From: Flavobacterium sp.
Lineage (GTDB): Bacteria > Bacteroidota > Bacteroidia > Flavobacteriales > Flavobacteriaceae
Assembly: GCA_024642295.1 (NCBI GenBank)
Contig: JAHEBK010000056.1
Coordinates: 1 to 8,599 of the forward strand
Length of the DNA stretch: 8,599 bases
Direction of reading: 5' to 3'
Shown here one piece after another: positions 1 to 6,505 of this stretch (positions are counted from its first letter, which is position 1; each line of letters starts with the position of its first letter). The translations under genes and the position numbers were made by a program. The notes under the pieces were generated by a model. It was not told the DNA's origin and did no database searches. It saw only the letters and a list, made by a program, of their open reading frames with translations.

Positions 1-519
1 TTGGAGCGTATTTTTTAACTGTTCTATATTTGGAATGCTATGTTCGACTATGTTTTTGTATGCTGCAATATGCATCGCGGTAGGAAAGGTGTCGTTTGAA
101 GATTGAGATTGATTCACATCATCGTTGGCTTTTATGAATGGCTCATCTTTTCCAATATTTAGTCCTTGAAGTACTTGTGCACGATTTGCAATCACTTCAT
201 TCACATTCATATTACTTTGTGTACCCGAACCAGTTTGCCAAATCACCAAAGGAAATTGGTCGTCTAATTTTCCCGCTAAGATTTCATCACACACGGTTGC
301 AATAGCATTTCTTTTTTTAATAGATAAAATACCCAAATCATAATTAGTAAATGCGGCGGCTTTTTTCAAATAAGCAAATCCCAATATAATATCCTTAGGC
401 ATTGAAGCTGGGTTTCCTATTTTAAAATTGACTCTAGAACGTTCTGTTTGTGCTCCCCAATATTTGTCAGCAGGTACAGCAACTTCTCCTAAGGTATCTT
501 TTTCAATTCTAAATTTCAT
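1..519 (-). CDS. fumC: Class II fumarate hydratase, N-terminal part (gene truncated by the window edge)
   Basis: This enzyme catalyses the reversible hydration of fumarate to L-malate in the TCA cycle, as a cytoplasmic homotetramer without an iron-sulfur cluster. Translating the minus strand from the ATG at 519 gives 173 codons in frame to position 1, with no stop. The start [13 protein letters not shown] and the YWGAQTERS segment (residues 20-28) are typical of the fumarase/aspartase superfamily. [10 protein letters not shown] (96-105) carries the Ser98, Thr100 and Asn103 substrate contacts, with the same numbering as E. coli FumC. The SSND segment (140-143) in [17 protein letters not shown] matches the second substrate-binding loop. 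About 290 C-terminal residues, including the catalytic GSS loop, lie outside the window. The match is to fumarase rather than aspartase because of the whole N-terminal pattern and the TFPTAMHIA string. The gene is divergent from the small membrane protein at 703. Confidence 0.96.
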   Translation of the reverse strand, partial: MKFRIEKDTLGEVAVPADKYWGAQTERSRVNFKIGNPASMPKDIILGFAYLKKAAAFTNYDLGILSIKKRNAIATVCDEILAGKLDDQFPLVIWQTGSGTQSNMNVNEVIANRAQVLQGLNIGKDEPFIKANDDVNQSQSSNDTFPTAMHIAAYKNIVEHSIPNIEQLKNTLQ

Positions 520-598
520 GATTAAGTTATTTAATATGATTGCTATTTTACAATTGATGCGTAAAGAAAAAATATGATTTTACGCTATATGATCTAAT

Positions 599-606
599 CA
601 AATTTA
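599..606 (-). promoter_or_regulatory. Candidate -7 promoter element for fumC
   Basis: Read on the minus strand this is TAAATTTG, an exact match to the Bacteroidota -7 consensus TAnnTTTG. It lies about 80 bp upstream of the fumC start and would give a leader of roughly 70 nt. No TTG -33 element is found at the usual 17-23 bp spacing, so the call is tentative. Confidence 0.4.
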
Positions 607-644
607 CGCATTATTATTTTTTATATAAATTGATTTGTTTTTTA

Positions 645-675
645 TTGTTGCAAAAAGATTTAAACGCTATATTTG
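645..675 (+). promoter_or_regulatory. Promoter (-33/-7) of the 54-residue membrane protein gene
   Basis: A TATATTTG -7 element at 668-675 matches TAnnTTTG. TTG occurs at 648-650 (17 bp spacing) and at 645-647 (20 bp spacing), and either fits the Bacteroidota -33 consensus. Transcription would begin near 682, about 20 nt before the ATG at 703. This placement rules out the in-frame TTG at 673 as the translation start, because it lies inside the promoter. Confidence 0.65.
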
Positions 676-702
676 TGGCTATATTCAAAAATTCCGGAAA
701 AC

Positions 703-867
703 ATGTTTGAATTTTCACAGTACTTAGGCTTTTTACTTTTCTTAACCATTCTTACAATAGGATTTTGGTTAATGTTTTTCTTAGTTGGTTTCGTTCAATA
801 TTGGATTGGCGGCGCTTTATGGGAAAGATATAAAGAAAAGAAAGCAAAGAAACAAGAATCACTTTAA
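703..867 (+). CDS. Small single-pass membrane protein of unknown function (54 aa)
   Basis: I do not recognise a named family. From the ATG at 703 the product has 54 residues. A short N-terminal segment (MFEFSQY) precedes a long hydrophobic stretch at about 8-34, rich in Phe, Leu and Ile. Next comes a Trp/Gly-containing segment (QYWIGGALWERY), then a strongly basic tail, KEKKAKKQESL. The positive-inside rule predicts that the basic C-terminus is cytoplasmic. The start was chosen because the reading frame is open back to a TTG at 673, but that codon lies within a good promoter. The gene is monocistronic: it has its own promoter and is followed 20 bp later by a terminator hairpin. A real gene is likely because of the intact promoter-ORF-terminator unit, but no function can be assigned. 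Confidence 0.7.
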   Translation: MFEFSQYLGFLLFLTILTIGFWLMFFLVGFVQYWIGGALWERYKEKKAKKQESL

Positions 868-887
868 GACTTAATTTGATTTAAAAT

Positions 888-918
888 AAAAAAGGACTCC
901 ATATCGAGTCCTTTTTTT
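888..918. terminator. Bidirectional intrinsic terminator shared by two convergent genes
   Basis: The stem GGACTC (894-899) pairs with GAGTCC (906-911) around a 6-nt loop. It is extended by A6 (888-893) pairing with T6 (912-917). The flanking A and T runs give a U-tract in both directions. It therefore serves the membrane-protein gene ending at 867 (plus) and the receptor gene ending at 933 (minus). Confidence 0.85.
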
Positions 919-932
919 GTTTGATGTGATTT

Positions 933-3428
933 TTAAAAATCTCCATCTCCATTATCATTACTTTGTGATCTTTTACCTTTTTCACTTTCTTCTTTCTTTT
1001 TATTGAAACGATAAGTGAATGATAAGTTAATTTGTCTGACTCTAAATTGTAGTTCAGAATAGGATTCAATTTGACCAGGGATATATGTTTTAAACCTTCT
1101 TTTTCCGGAGTTGAAAAGATCACTAACATTTAGCGAAATCGTAGCTTTGTCTTTAAAAACATCTTTGCTGAAGGCAAGGTTAACTGTTGACATGCTCAAG
1201 TACTTTCCTTGAATGCTTTTTTGAGGTGCAAAATACATGATATTTGTTTGCCAATCAATTTTATAGGGTAGGGTGATCTTAGAGTTTAACCTTGTAAACC
1301 AACCCAGTGTGCTACGGTCAAAATTTTGATAAACTGGTATATTGTTGATATCAGTATAGGTATAATCCCCCTTGACGGTGCTACTAAATAAATTAAAATT
1401 GCTGTTTAATCTCCACCACTTGTATGGTGAATAATTTAAATTAAACTCAAAACCGAAACGATCTTCATCAGATAAATTGATTGGAGTAGTAAGTATTACG
1501 GGTGTAATAACCGTTTTTCCGTTAACTTCAGTTTCTACGGTATCTCCGTTTGGTCTTCGGATGAATTGAAAGACAGAAGTACTTTTGTTGTAAAATATAG
1601 AAGAGGTCAACGTAGCTTTTCCGATTTTGGCTAAATAGGCTAATTCATAAACATCAGTAAAAGATGGGTTTAAATCAGGGTTTCCTTGGAAAATATTTAC
1701 GTTGCTTGAATATCTCGAAGCTGGATTTATATATCTTGAACGTGGACGAGAAACCCTTTTACTGTAATTTAAAGAGATGCTATTGTCATCTGTAATTTGA
1801 TAGGTAAAAAAAGCACTTGGGAATAAATTGTTGTATTTTTTAGTATTAAAATTATTGGACGAAAGTAAATTAATGTCAATGTTAGAGTCTTCGTATCGTA
1901 ATCCTAGTAAGTAAGAAATCTTATTAATTTTCGAACCATACTGTGTGTATACTGCATTTACGTTTTCTTTGTATTCTAGTATGTTACTGTAATTTGTATT
2001 AGGATTGTATTGGTTCTTTGAATCAATATTTCCTATTTCATAATCAGTAGTGATTACAGTAAATGAACCTTTGTATCCCGCTTCAAATTGGCTGTTTTCA
2101 CCAAGTGGTAAGACATAATCTGCTTGTAAAATATTGGTGATGTCTTTTGCAATTGTTATGTTATATTCTTTGGTTGGGGCATCAGTTGATCCAATTATTT
2201 GGTCTGTTATTACTGCGTTGTCAATATCATTGCTTGTAGATGTTGAGAAGTCAACGGTTAATTTGTGACCGTCTTTTTTAAATTTTTTGGTAAAATTAGA
2301 AGAGTATTGGAAATCGTTATCCTTTGAATTTTGGCTATTATAGCGATTTCTGAGGAAGAAATTATTGTCCTCATAATTGTATAAATTAACATCTTCATTG
2401 TTGTCACCATCTTGATTTCTGTATTTAATAGCATTAGTCCAAGTTGTGGTTGGTGTTAAAAATAAGTCGATACCAAAATTAGTACTGTAGTTCTTTCTTT
2501 TACGTTCTCTATTATTCACCTCATTAATTATTTTATCTAGTGAATTGTCACTATTTAAATAATTGTTGTTTGTTTTAGTTCTTCCTGGAGAATTACTGTC
2601 ATTATATCCAAAACTTGAAAAGATATTGTAATAATTTGTTTTGTAGTTAAGGTTGGTATTCAAATCTAAGTTTTTTGGATTTCCAACTGTAGCTGTAACA
2701 GAACCGTTAAAACCGTTGTTTTTACCTCTTTTTAAAACAATATTGATTATTCCTGCACCACCTTCAGCATCGTATCTTGCAGAGGGATTAGTGATTACTT
2801 CGACTTTGTCCAAGGCATCAGAAGGAATGGAGCGTAAGGCATCGTTAATATTTGTAGCGTTAGTTGGTCTTCCGTCAATTAGAATACGTACATTTTCGTT
2901 TCCTCTTAAACTTACTGTTCCATCAGTATCGACAGTTACCGATGGAACATTATTAAGTACATCACTAGCTGTTCCTCCTTTTACTGTCAGATCTTGACCA
3001 ACATTAAAGATTTTTTTATCTAATTTAATTTCAACAGAGGATTTTTCTGCTTTTATAATTACTTCATTAAGTTGAGCAGCATCTTCAACTAATAAAATGG
3101 TACCTAATGAAGTACTTTTTTGAAGCAATCGTTGTTGAATTTCGATTGGTTTGAACGAAATAAATTCAATTTTTATGTTGTATATCCCAGGATAAATTTC
3201 AATGTCGAATTCACCTTTAGCATTTGTAATTCCTCCAGCTAAAGCTCTAGGATTTTTAGGGTTTGTGAAGGTAATTGTTGCGTATTCTAGTACTTGTTTA
3301 CTGGTTTTTTCGATAACAGTTCCAGAAACTCTAATTTTTTCTTTTAATGGTGGTTTTCCCTGAGCGTAGCTATTAAAAAGCAAGAATAGAAAACTAAGAG
3401 TTATAATGAAATTAAATTGATAGCGCAT
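933..3428 (-). CDS. TonB-dependent outer-membrane receptor (outer membrane beta-barrel family, 831 aa)
   Basis: This is an outer-membrane receptor or transporter energised through TonB; the substrate is unknown. Residues 1-22 form a signal peptide, with cleavage likely after SYA-22. Residues about 33-115 form a carboxypeptidase-regulatory-like (CarboxypepD_reg-like) beta-sandwich domain (VSGTVIE, ATITFTNP, GGITNAKGEFDI). Residues about 117-235 form the plug, with LNEVIIKA, SDVLNNVPSVTVD, LRGNENVRILIDGRP and a YDAEGGAGIINIVLKRG end. Residues about 240-808 are a beta-barrel with many Asn/Tyr-rich strands, and the last strand ends INLSFTYRF at Phe808. A 23-residue charged tail ending GDGDF follows. 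The architecture is that of the shorter 'outer membrane beta-barrel' receptors rather than SusC (about 1000 aa), and there is no SusD neighbour. The start has ATG and signal peptide agreeing. It lies 77 bp downstream of the ArsC-like gene, with no -7 motif between them, so it may be transcribed from upstream. Confidence 0.93.
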   Translation of the reverse strand: MRYQFNFIITLSFLFLLFNSYAQGKPPLKEKIRVSGTVIEKTSKQVLEYATITFTNPKNPRALAGGITNAKGEFDIEIYPGIYNIKIEFISFKPIEIQQRLLQKSTSLGTILLVEDAAQLNEVIIKAEKSSVEIKLDKKIFNVGQDLTVKGGTASDVLNNVPSVTVDTDGTVSLRGNENVRILIDGRPTNATNINDALRSIPSDALDKVEVITNPSARYDAEGGAGIINIVLKRGKNNGFNGSVTATVGNPKNLDLNTNLNYKTNYYNIFSSFGYNDSNSPGRTKTNNNYLNSDNSLDKIINEVNNRERKRKNYSTNFGIDLFLTPTTTWTNAIKYRNQDGDNNEDVNLYNYEDNNFFLRNRYNSQNSKDNDFQYSSNFTKKFKKDGHKLTVDFSTSTSNDIDNAVITDQIIGSTDAPTKEYNITIAKDITNILQADYVLPLGENSQFEAGYKGSFTVITTDYEIGNIDSKNQYNPNTNYSNILEYKENVNAVYTQYGSKINKISYLLGLRYEDSNIDINLLSSNNFNTKKYNNLFPSAFFTYQITDDNSISLNYSKRVSRPRSRYINPASRYSSNVNIFQGNPDLNPSFTDVYELAYLAKIGKATLTSSIFYNKSTSVFQFIRRPNGDTVETEVNGKTVITPVILTTPINLSDEDRFGFEFNLNYSPYKWWRLNSNFNLFSSTVKGDYTYTDINNIPVYQNFDRSTLGWFTRLNSKITLPYKIDWQTNIMYFAPQKSIQGKYLSMSTVNLAFSKDVFKDKATISLNVSDLFNSGKRRFKTYIPGQIESYSELQFRVRQINLSFTYRFNKKKEESEKGKRSQSNDNGDGDF

Positions 3429-3505
3429 TTTGATGTTTTTTATTTGTTTCTTTTGAATGCAGAATACGGTTAGGGTTTAATGTTCACTATTTAAATTTGT
3501 GAAAT

Positions 3506-3850
3506 TTATTTTATAAAAGAATTTAGTTTATCAATTTCTCTACCAATTATTGCTCGATCTCCATCAATCAAGATAGGTCTTTCGATTAAAATGGGGTTTT
3601 TAAGGACTATTTCAATAATATCATCATCAGTAAGATATATATTTTTGTAGTTTTCTATCCAAATTTTTTCTTTTTTACGAACTATTTCTATCGGAGATAA
3701 GTTTAATTTTTTTAACAAAAGAGTCAGCTCTTCCTTCGAAGGTGGTGTTTCTAAATATTTTATAATTTCAAAATCGAGGTTTTTATCTTCAATAAATGCT
3801 AAACAATTTCTTGATTTCCCACATCTTGGGTTGTGATAAATTTGTATCAT
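3506..3850 (-). CDS. arsC: ArsC-family protein, probable glutaredoxin-dependent arsenate reductase (114 aa)
   Basis: This is a small cytoplasmic thioredoxin-fold protein of the ArsC/Spx/YffB family. HNPRCGKSR at residues 6-14 has the HX3CX3R active site, with Cys10 as the nucleophile. Arg58, Arg91 (in ERPILIDGDRAIIGR) and Arg104 align with the arginines at 60, 94 and 107 of E. coli ArsC. The full catalytic set is therefore present, and the length fits the family. By family knowledge it would reduce arsenate to arsenite using glutathione or glutaredoxin. No arsR, arsB or acr3 gene is nearby, so an arsenic-resistance role is not supported by context. Many flavobacteria carry such a stand-alone ArsC-like gene. 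It is the first gene of a possible minus-strand unit with the TonB-dependent receptor, and divergent from the CPBP protease gene. Confidence 0.85.
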   Translation of the reverse strand: MIQIYHNPRCGKSRNCLAFIEDKNLDFEIIKYLETPPSKEELTLLLKKLNLSPIEIVRKKEKIWIENYKNIYLTDDDIIEIVLKNPILIERPILIDGDRAIIGREIDKLNSFIK

Positions 3851-3931
3851 AAAAAGGATTTGAATTATATCTAAAAAGAATTAAGTTAAATAGGAAATTT
3901 AATAGTAAAAAAACGCTTCTGTCGGCTATAA

Positions 3932-3950
3932 ATAAGATTTGAAATCTTAT
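3932..3950. repeat. Perfect 19-bp inverted repeat between divergent operons (candidate operator)
   Basis: ATAAGATTT, a central G and AAATCTTAT form perfect 9-bp arms around a one-base centre. It lies in the 127-bp gap between the minus-strand ArsC-like gene and the plus-strand CPBP gene. It adjoins the minus-strand -7 motif at 3958-3965 and contains an imperfect plus-strand -7-like string (TAAGATTTG, one base too long). A one-base centre cannot form a good RNA hairpin loop, so a protein-binding operator is the more natural reading. No regulator gene is nearby. Confidence 0.5.
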
Positions 3951-3957
3951 ATTAGTG

Positions 3958-3992
3958 CAAAATTAAACGTAATATAAATGTTTCTTGAACAA
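3958..3992 (-). promoter_or_regulatory. Candidate promoter of the ArsC-like gene and possibly the receptor
   Basis: On the minus strand TAATTTTGC (3965-3957) matches the TAnnTTTG(C) -7 element. A TTG on the same strand lies at 3992-3990, at 24 bp spacing, one base outside the usual range. Transcription would start near 3951, directly before the 19-bp inverted repeat, giving a leader of about 100 nt. Confidence 0.45.
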
Positions 3993-4880
3993 GGTATAAA
4001 AGTAGAGAATAATTTTGGTAAATACATTATAGGTTCTTTGTTGATTATTGCTATTTCTTTTATCGGTCAACTTCCATTATTAGCAGCTATACTTTATCAA
4101 ATTTTTGTAAATGGAAGAAAGTATCAGACAAATAATTTTGAATTGATGCATTTTTTTGAACCTAATTTCACCTTGTTCTTAATCTTGATACCGTCTGTTA
4201 TTACATTGTTTGGAATATATTTTATTATTCGTTATTTACATGGTCAAACATTACTTTCTGTAACAACAGCAAGGGAATCGATTGATTGGAGTAGAGTGTC
4301 TTTCTCGTTTGCATTATGGACTTTAATTACAATTGCAAGTGTTTTAGTCACATTTTACATAAATCCAGAGAATTTTAAGGTTAATTTCAATTTAGTACCT
4401 TTTTTAGTATTAGTACTCATTGGAACTCTTTTAATCCCTTTTCAAACGACTGTTGAAGAATATGTTTTTAGAGGTTATTTGATGCAAGGTTTTGCTAATT
4501 TGGCTCGAAATAGATGGTTTCCATTAGTGATGACATCCGTTATTTTTGGGTTAATGCATCTAGCTAATCCAGAAGTGGAAAAAATGGGAAGCATAATTCT
4601 AGTCTATTACATTGGTACAGGATTATTTTTAGGAATTATTACCTTGATGGATGAGGGAATGGAATTGGCGTTAGGTTTTCATGCCGCTAATAATTTGGTT
4701 AGTGCACTATTAGTAACTTCGGATTGGTCCGCCTTTCAAACCCATTCTATTTTTAAGGATGTTTCGGAACCTAAAGTTGGTTTTGATATAATTTTACCAG
4801 TAGTCGTAATTTATCCTTTTCTTTTGTTTATTTTTAGTAGAAAATACAAATGGTCCGATTGGAAAAAAAAATTAATTTAA
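3978..4880 (+). CDS. CPBP-family intramembrane glutamic endopeptidase (300 aa)
   Basis: This is a polytopic inner-membrane protein of the CPBP/ABI (CAAX-processing-like, Rce1-type) family. In characterised members a membrane-embedded glutamate activates water for peptide-bond cleavage. All three family motifs are intact: EEYVFRG (Glu160, Glu161, Arg165), FGLMH (Phe190, His194) and HAANN (His235, Asn239). Hydrophobic segments occur at roughly 18-44, 64-85, 109-127, 139-155, 181-195, 207-224 and 271-287, consistent with about seven to eight helices. The C-terminus is basic (KYKWSDWKKKLI). The start ATG at 3978 precedes the first membrane helix. The stop is only 22 bp before the MenE-like gene, so the two probably form one transcript. 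The substrate is unknown. Isoprenyl-protein processing is not implied in bacteria, where members act in bacteriocin immunity, peptide maturation or regulated proteolysis. Confidence 0.9.
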   Translation: MFLEQGIKVENNFGKYIIGSLLIIAISFIGQLPLLAAILYQIFVNGRKYQTNNFELMHFFEPNFTLFLILIPSVITLFGIYFIIRYLHGQTLLSVTTARESIDWSRVSFSFALWTLITIASVLVTFYINPENFKVNFNLVPFLVLVLIGTLLIPFQTTVEEYVFRGYLMQGFANLARNRWFPLVMTSVIFGLMHLANPEVEKMGSIILVYYIGTGLFLGIITLMDEGMELALGFHAANNLVSALLVTSDWSAFQTHSIFKDVSEPKVGFDIILPVVVIYPFLLFIFSRKYKWSDWKKKLI

Positions 4881-4902
4881 AATAATCATAAATACAATAA
4901 TA

Positions 4903-5955
4903 ATGAAAGAGATTACATATAAAAATATCCATAATCGGTTTAGATTAAATGGTTCTTATTATAACCGTGAAGATTTATGTATGCTAGGATATACTTTAAT
5001 TAAAGAAGGTGATGAATATGAAAAATCAATTGGTGACTTTATTCTAGATTGGTTTGATGATAAATCTTATGTTGAAATGCAGACTTCTGGTACAACTGGA
5101 GTGCCAAAAGTAATTAGAGCTGAAAAACAAAAGATGGTAAATTCAGCTCTTGCTACTGGTGATTTTTTTGAATTAAGTCCAGGAGATAAAGTCTTATATT
5201 GTTTGCCAACACGTTATATTTCAGGTAAAATGATGTTGGTTAGAAGTTTTATTTTGGGATTGGATGTTCATTTTGTGCAACCTACTTCAAAACCTTTAGC
5301 TAAGAACACAGATAAATTTGACTTTGCAGCAATGGTCCCATTACAAGCTCAAAATTCATTATCGGGATTAAAAAATATTAAAAAGCTTATTATTGGAGGA
5401 GCTAAAATGGGTAAAAACTTAGAAAATAAATTAAAGAAAGCATATCATACAAAAATTTATGAGACCTATGGTATGACTGAAGCTATGAGTCATATTGCTG
5501 CCAAAAGACTTGGTGATGAAGTATTCACACTGTTGCCTCATATCCAGATTTCAAAAAATGAAAATGGCTGTTTAGTTATTGATGCTCCTCATGTTTCTGA
5601 TGAAAAAATTGTTACTAATGATTTGGTAGATATTATAAATAAAAAGCAATTTGTGTTTTTAGGGCGTGCAGATCATGTTGTAAATAGTGGTGGTATAAAA
5701 TTGATTCCTGAGATAATTGAAGAGAAATTGGCACATTATATTGATACTCCCTTTTTTGTTGGAGGAATTCCTGATACTGATTTGGGAGAAAAATTAGTTT
5801 TAGTAATTGAAGGAAATGAGCGGGAACTTGATGAAAATATATTTGAAGATTTAGATAAATATGAAAAACCAAAAAAGGTATTTTTTATTCCTAAATTCAT
5901 ACAATCTGAAAATAGTAAAATAAAGAGAAAAGAAATTCTAAAAAAGTTAAAATAA
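4903..5955 (+). CDS. menE: MenE-like AMP-forming acyl-CoA ligase, probable o-succinylbenzoate-CoA ligase (350 aa)
   Basis: This is an ANL-superfamily adenylating enzyme. It would activate o-succinylbenzoate with ATP and join it to CoA in menaquinone synthesis. Core motifs are in order: the P-loop TSGTTGVPK (61-69), the adenine-side YETYGMTE (186-193), TNDLVDI (238-244, in place of TGDL), the hinge region GRADHVVNSGGIKLIPEIIE (254-273), and a C-terminal SKIKRKE with Lys339 at the place of the catalytic A10 lysine (Ser replaces the usual Gly before it). At 350 residues it is about 100 shorter than classical MenE and starts only about 60 residues before the P-loop, so the N-terminal subdomain is reduced. 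Short MenE-like proteins of this type are common in flavobacteria. No other men gene is in the window, so substrate specificity is an inference. It is preceded by the CPBP gene by 22 bp and ends at a strong terminator. Confidence 0.82.
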   Translation: MKEITYKNIHNRFRLNGSYYNREDLCMLGYTLIKEGDEYEKSIGDFILDWFDDKSYVEMQTSGTTGVPKVIRAEKQKMVNSALATGDFFELSPGDKVLYCLPTRYISGKMMLVRSFILGLDVHFVQPTSKPLAKNTDKFDFAAMVPLQAQNSLSGLKNIKKLIIGGAKMGKNLENKLKKAYHTKIYETYGMTEAMSHIAAKRLGDEVFTLLPHIQISKNENGCLVIDAPHVSDEKIVTNDLVDIINKKQFVFLGRADHVVNSGGIKLIPEIIEEKLAHYIDTPFFVGGIPDTDLGEKLVLVIEGNERELDENIFEDLDKYEKPKKVFFIPKFIQSENSKIKRKEILKKLK

Positions 5956-5977
5956 CAAATTTAAAAGTATGAGTAAA

Positions 5978-6021
5978 CAGACAGAGGCTATCCTTATTGG
6001 GACAGCCTCTGTTTTTGTTTT
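5978..6021 (+). terminator. Strong intrinsic terminator after the CPBP-menE pair
   Basis: ACAGAGGCT (5981-5989) pairs with AGCCTCTGT (6004-6012). One A/C mismatch follows, then TCC (5991-5993) pairs with GGA (6000-6002), with loop TTATTG. The T-rich tract TTTTTGTTTT (6012-6021) follows on the plus strand. The gap is convergent with the J-domain gene ending at 6037. The A-run needed for termination in the opposite direction is weak. Confidence 0.88.
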
Positions 6022-6036
6022 GATTAAAAAAACGAA

Positions 6037-6477
6037 TTAATCTTGATTAATTGTTTTTCTGTATGGGAAAGCGTTAAAAATGTGTCTTTTAGCAAAACGA
6101 CCTGGAGAATCTGCATTCACCATTTTCACGTAAGTTGCTTTTGGTACACTGATATACTCATAAACACTACCATTGGAGAAATTTACGATTAACCTACCTT
6201 CGACAAATTTGTAATCAGTGATTGTAGAAGTAGTAATTGTCTCGTTGTATTCTGGTAAATTAGCTTTAATCGTTTCAGGATTGATGCTAACCAAAAAGTG
6301 ATATGCTTCAATAATACTTTTACTATTTTCTTCTGCAGCTTTTAAACCAGTATCATCACCTTGAAATTTATCAGGATGTGCTTCTTTCATCGCATTGCGA
6401 TATATGGTTTTAAGATCTTTTAATGTTGCAGTTTTATCTACATTTAGCAGTTTGCGGTATTCAACTATTTTTTTCAT
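6037..6477 (-). CDS. J-domain protein with a C-terminal KTSC domain (146 aa)
   Basis: Residues about 5-65 form a DnaJ-type J domain. Helix II contains YRNAMKEAHPDKF with the invariant HPD at 34-36, the site that stimulates ATP hydrolysis by Hsp70/DnaK, and helix III is AEENSKSIIEAYHFL. Residues about 84-142 match the KTSC domain: an SSTI-like beginning (TTSTITDYKF), FSNGSVYEYISVP, and the signature NADSPGRFAKRHIFNAFPYR. The KTSC domain was first noted at the C-terminus of some lysyl-tRNA synthetases, and its function is unknown. There is no Gly/Phe linker, zinc finger or substrate-binding C-terminal domain, so this is a class III (DnaJC-like) co-chaperone in form. It is cytoplasmic, with no signal peptide. 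It has its own -7 motif and a leader of about 60 nt with mutually exclusive hairpins. The upstream co-oriented gene starts at 6887. Confidence 0.88.
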   Translation of the reverse strand: MKKIVEYRKLLNVDKTATLKDLKTIYRNAMKEAHPDKFQGDDTGLKAAEENSKSIIEAYHFLVSINPETIKANLPEYNETITTSTITDYKFVEGRLIVNFSNGSVYEYISVPKATYVKMVNADSPGRFAKRHIFNAFPYRKTINQD

Positions 6478-6505
6478 AAATAAGGTAACTACTTGTTTTT
6501 TATGA

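Noticed and set aside
881..1129. Minus-strand open frame of 82 codons overlapping the receptor C-terminus
   Set aside because: It lies in another frame inside the well-supported receptor gene and across the terminator, and the translation is low-complexity Lys-rich.
2653..2997. Plus-strand open frame of 114 codons antisense to the receptor plug region
   Set aside because: It is the complement of the conserved plug coding sequence, and its residues show no domain or promoter of their own.
933..3428. SusC of a polysaccharide utilisation locus
   Set aside because: The protein is only 831 residues, there is no SusD-like lipoprotein or glycoside hydrolase beside it, and its barrel matches the smaller receptor family.
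3506..3850. Part of an arsenic-resistance operon
   Set aside because: The catalytic residues fit ArsC, but no ArsR regulator, arsenite exporter or ArsA/ArsD gene is present nearby.
5633..5872. Minus-strand open frame of 79 codons within the MenE-like gene
   Set aside because: It is antisense to the conserved C-terminal region of the ligase and has no supporting signal.
5969..6040. A 23-codon plus-strand frame (begins MSKQTEAILIG) after the MenE-like gene
   Set aside because: It is formed by the stem and T-run of a strong terminator and overlaps the end of the convergent gene, so a chance frame is the better explanation.
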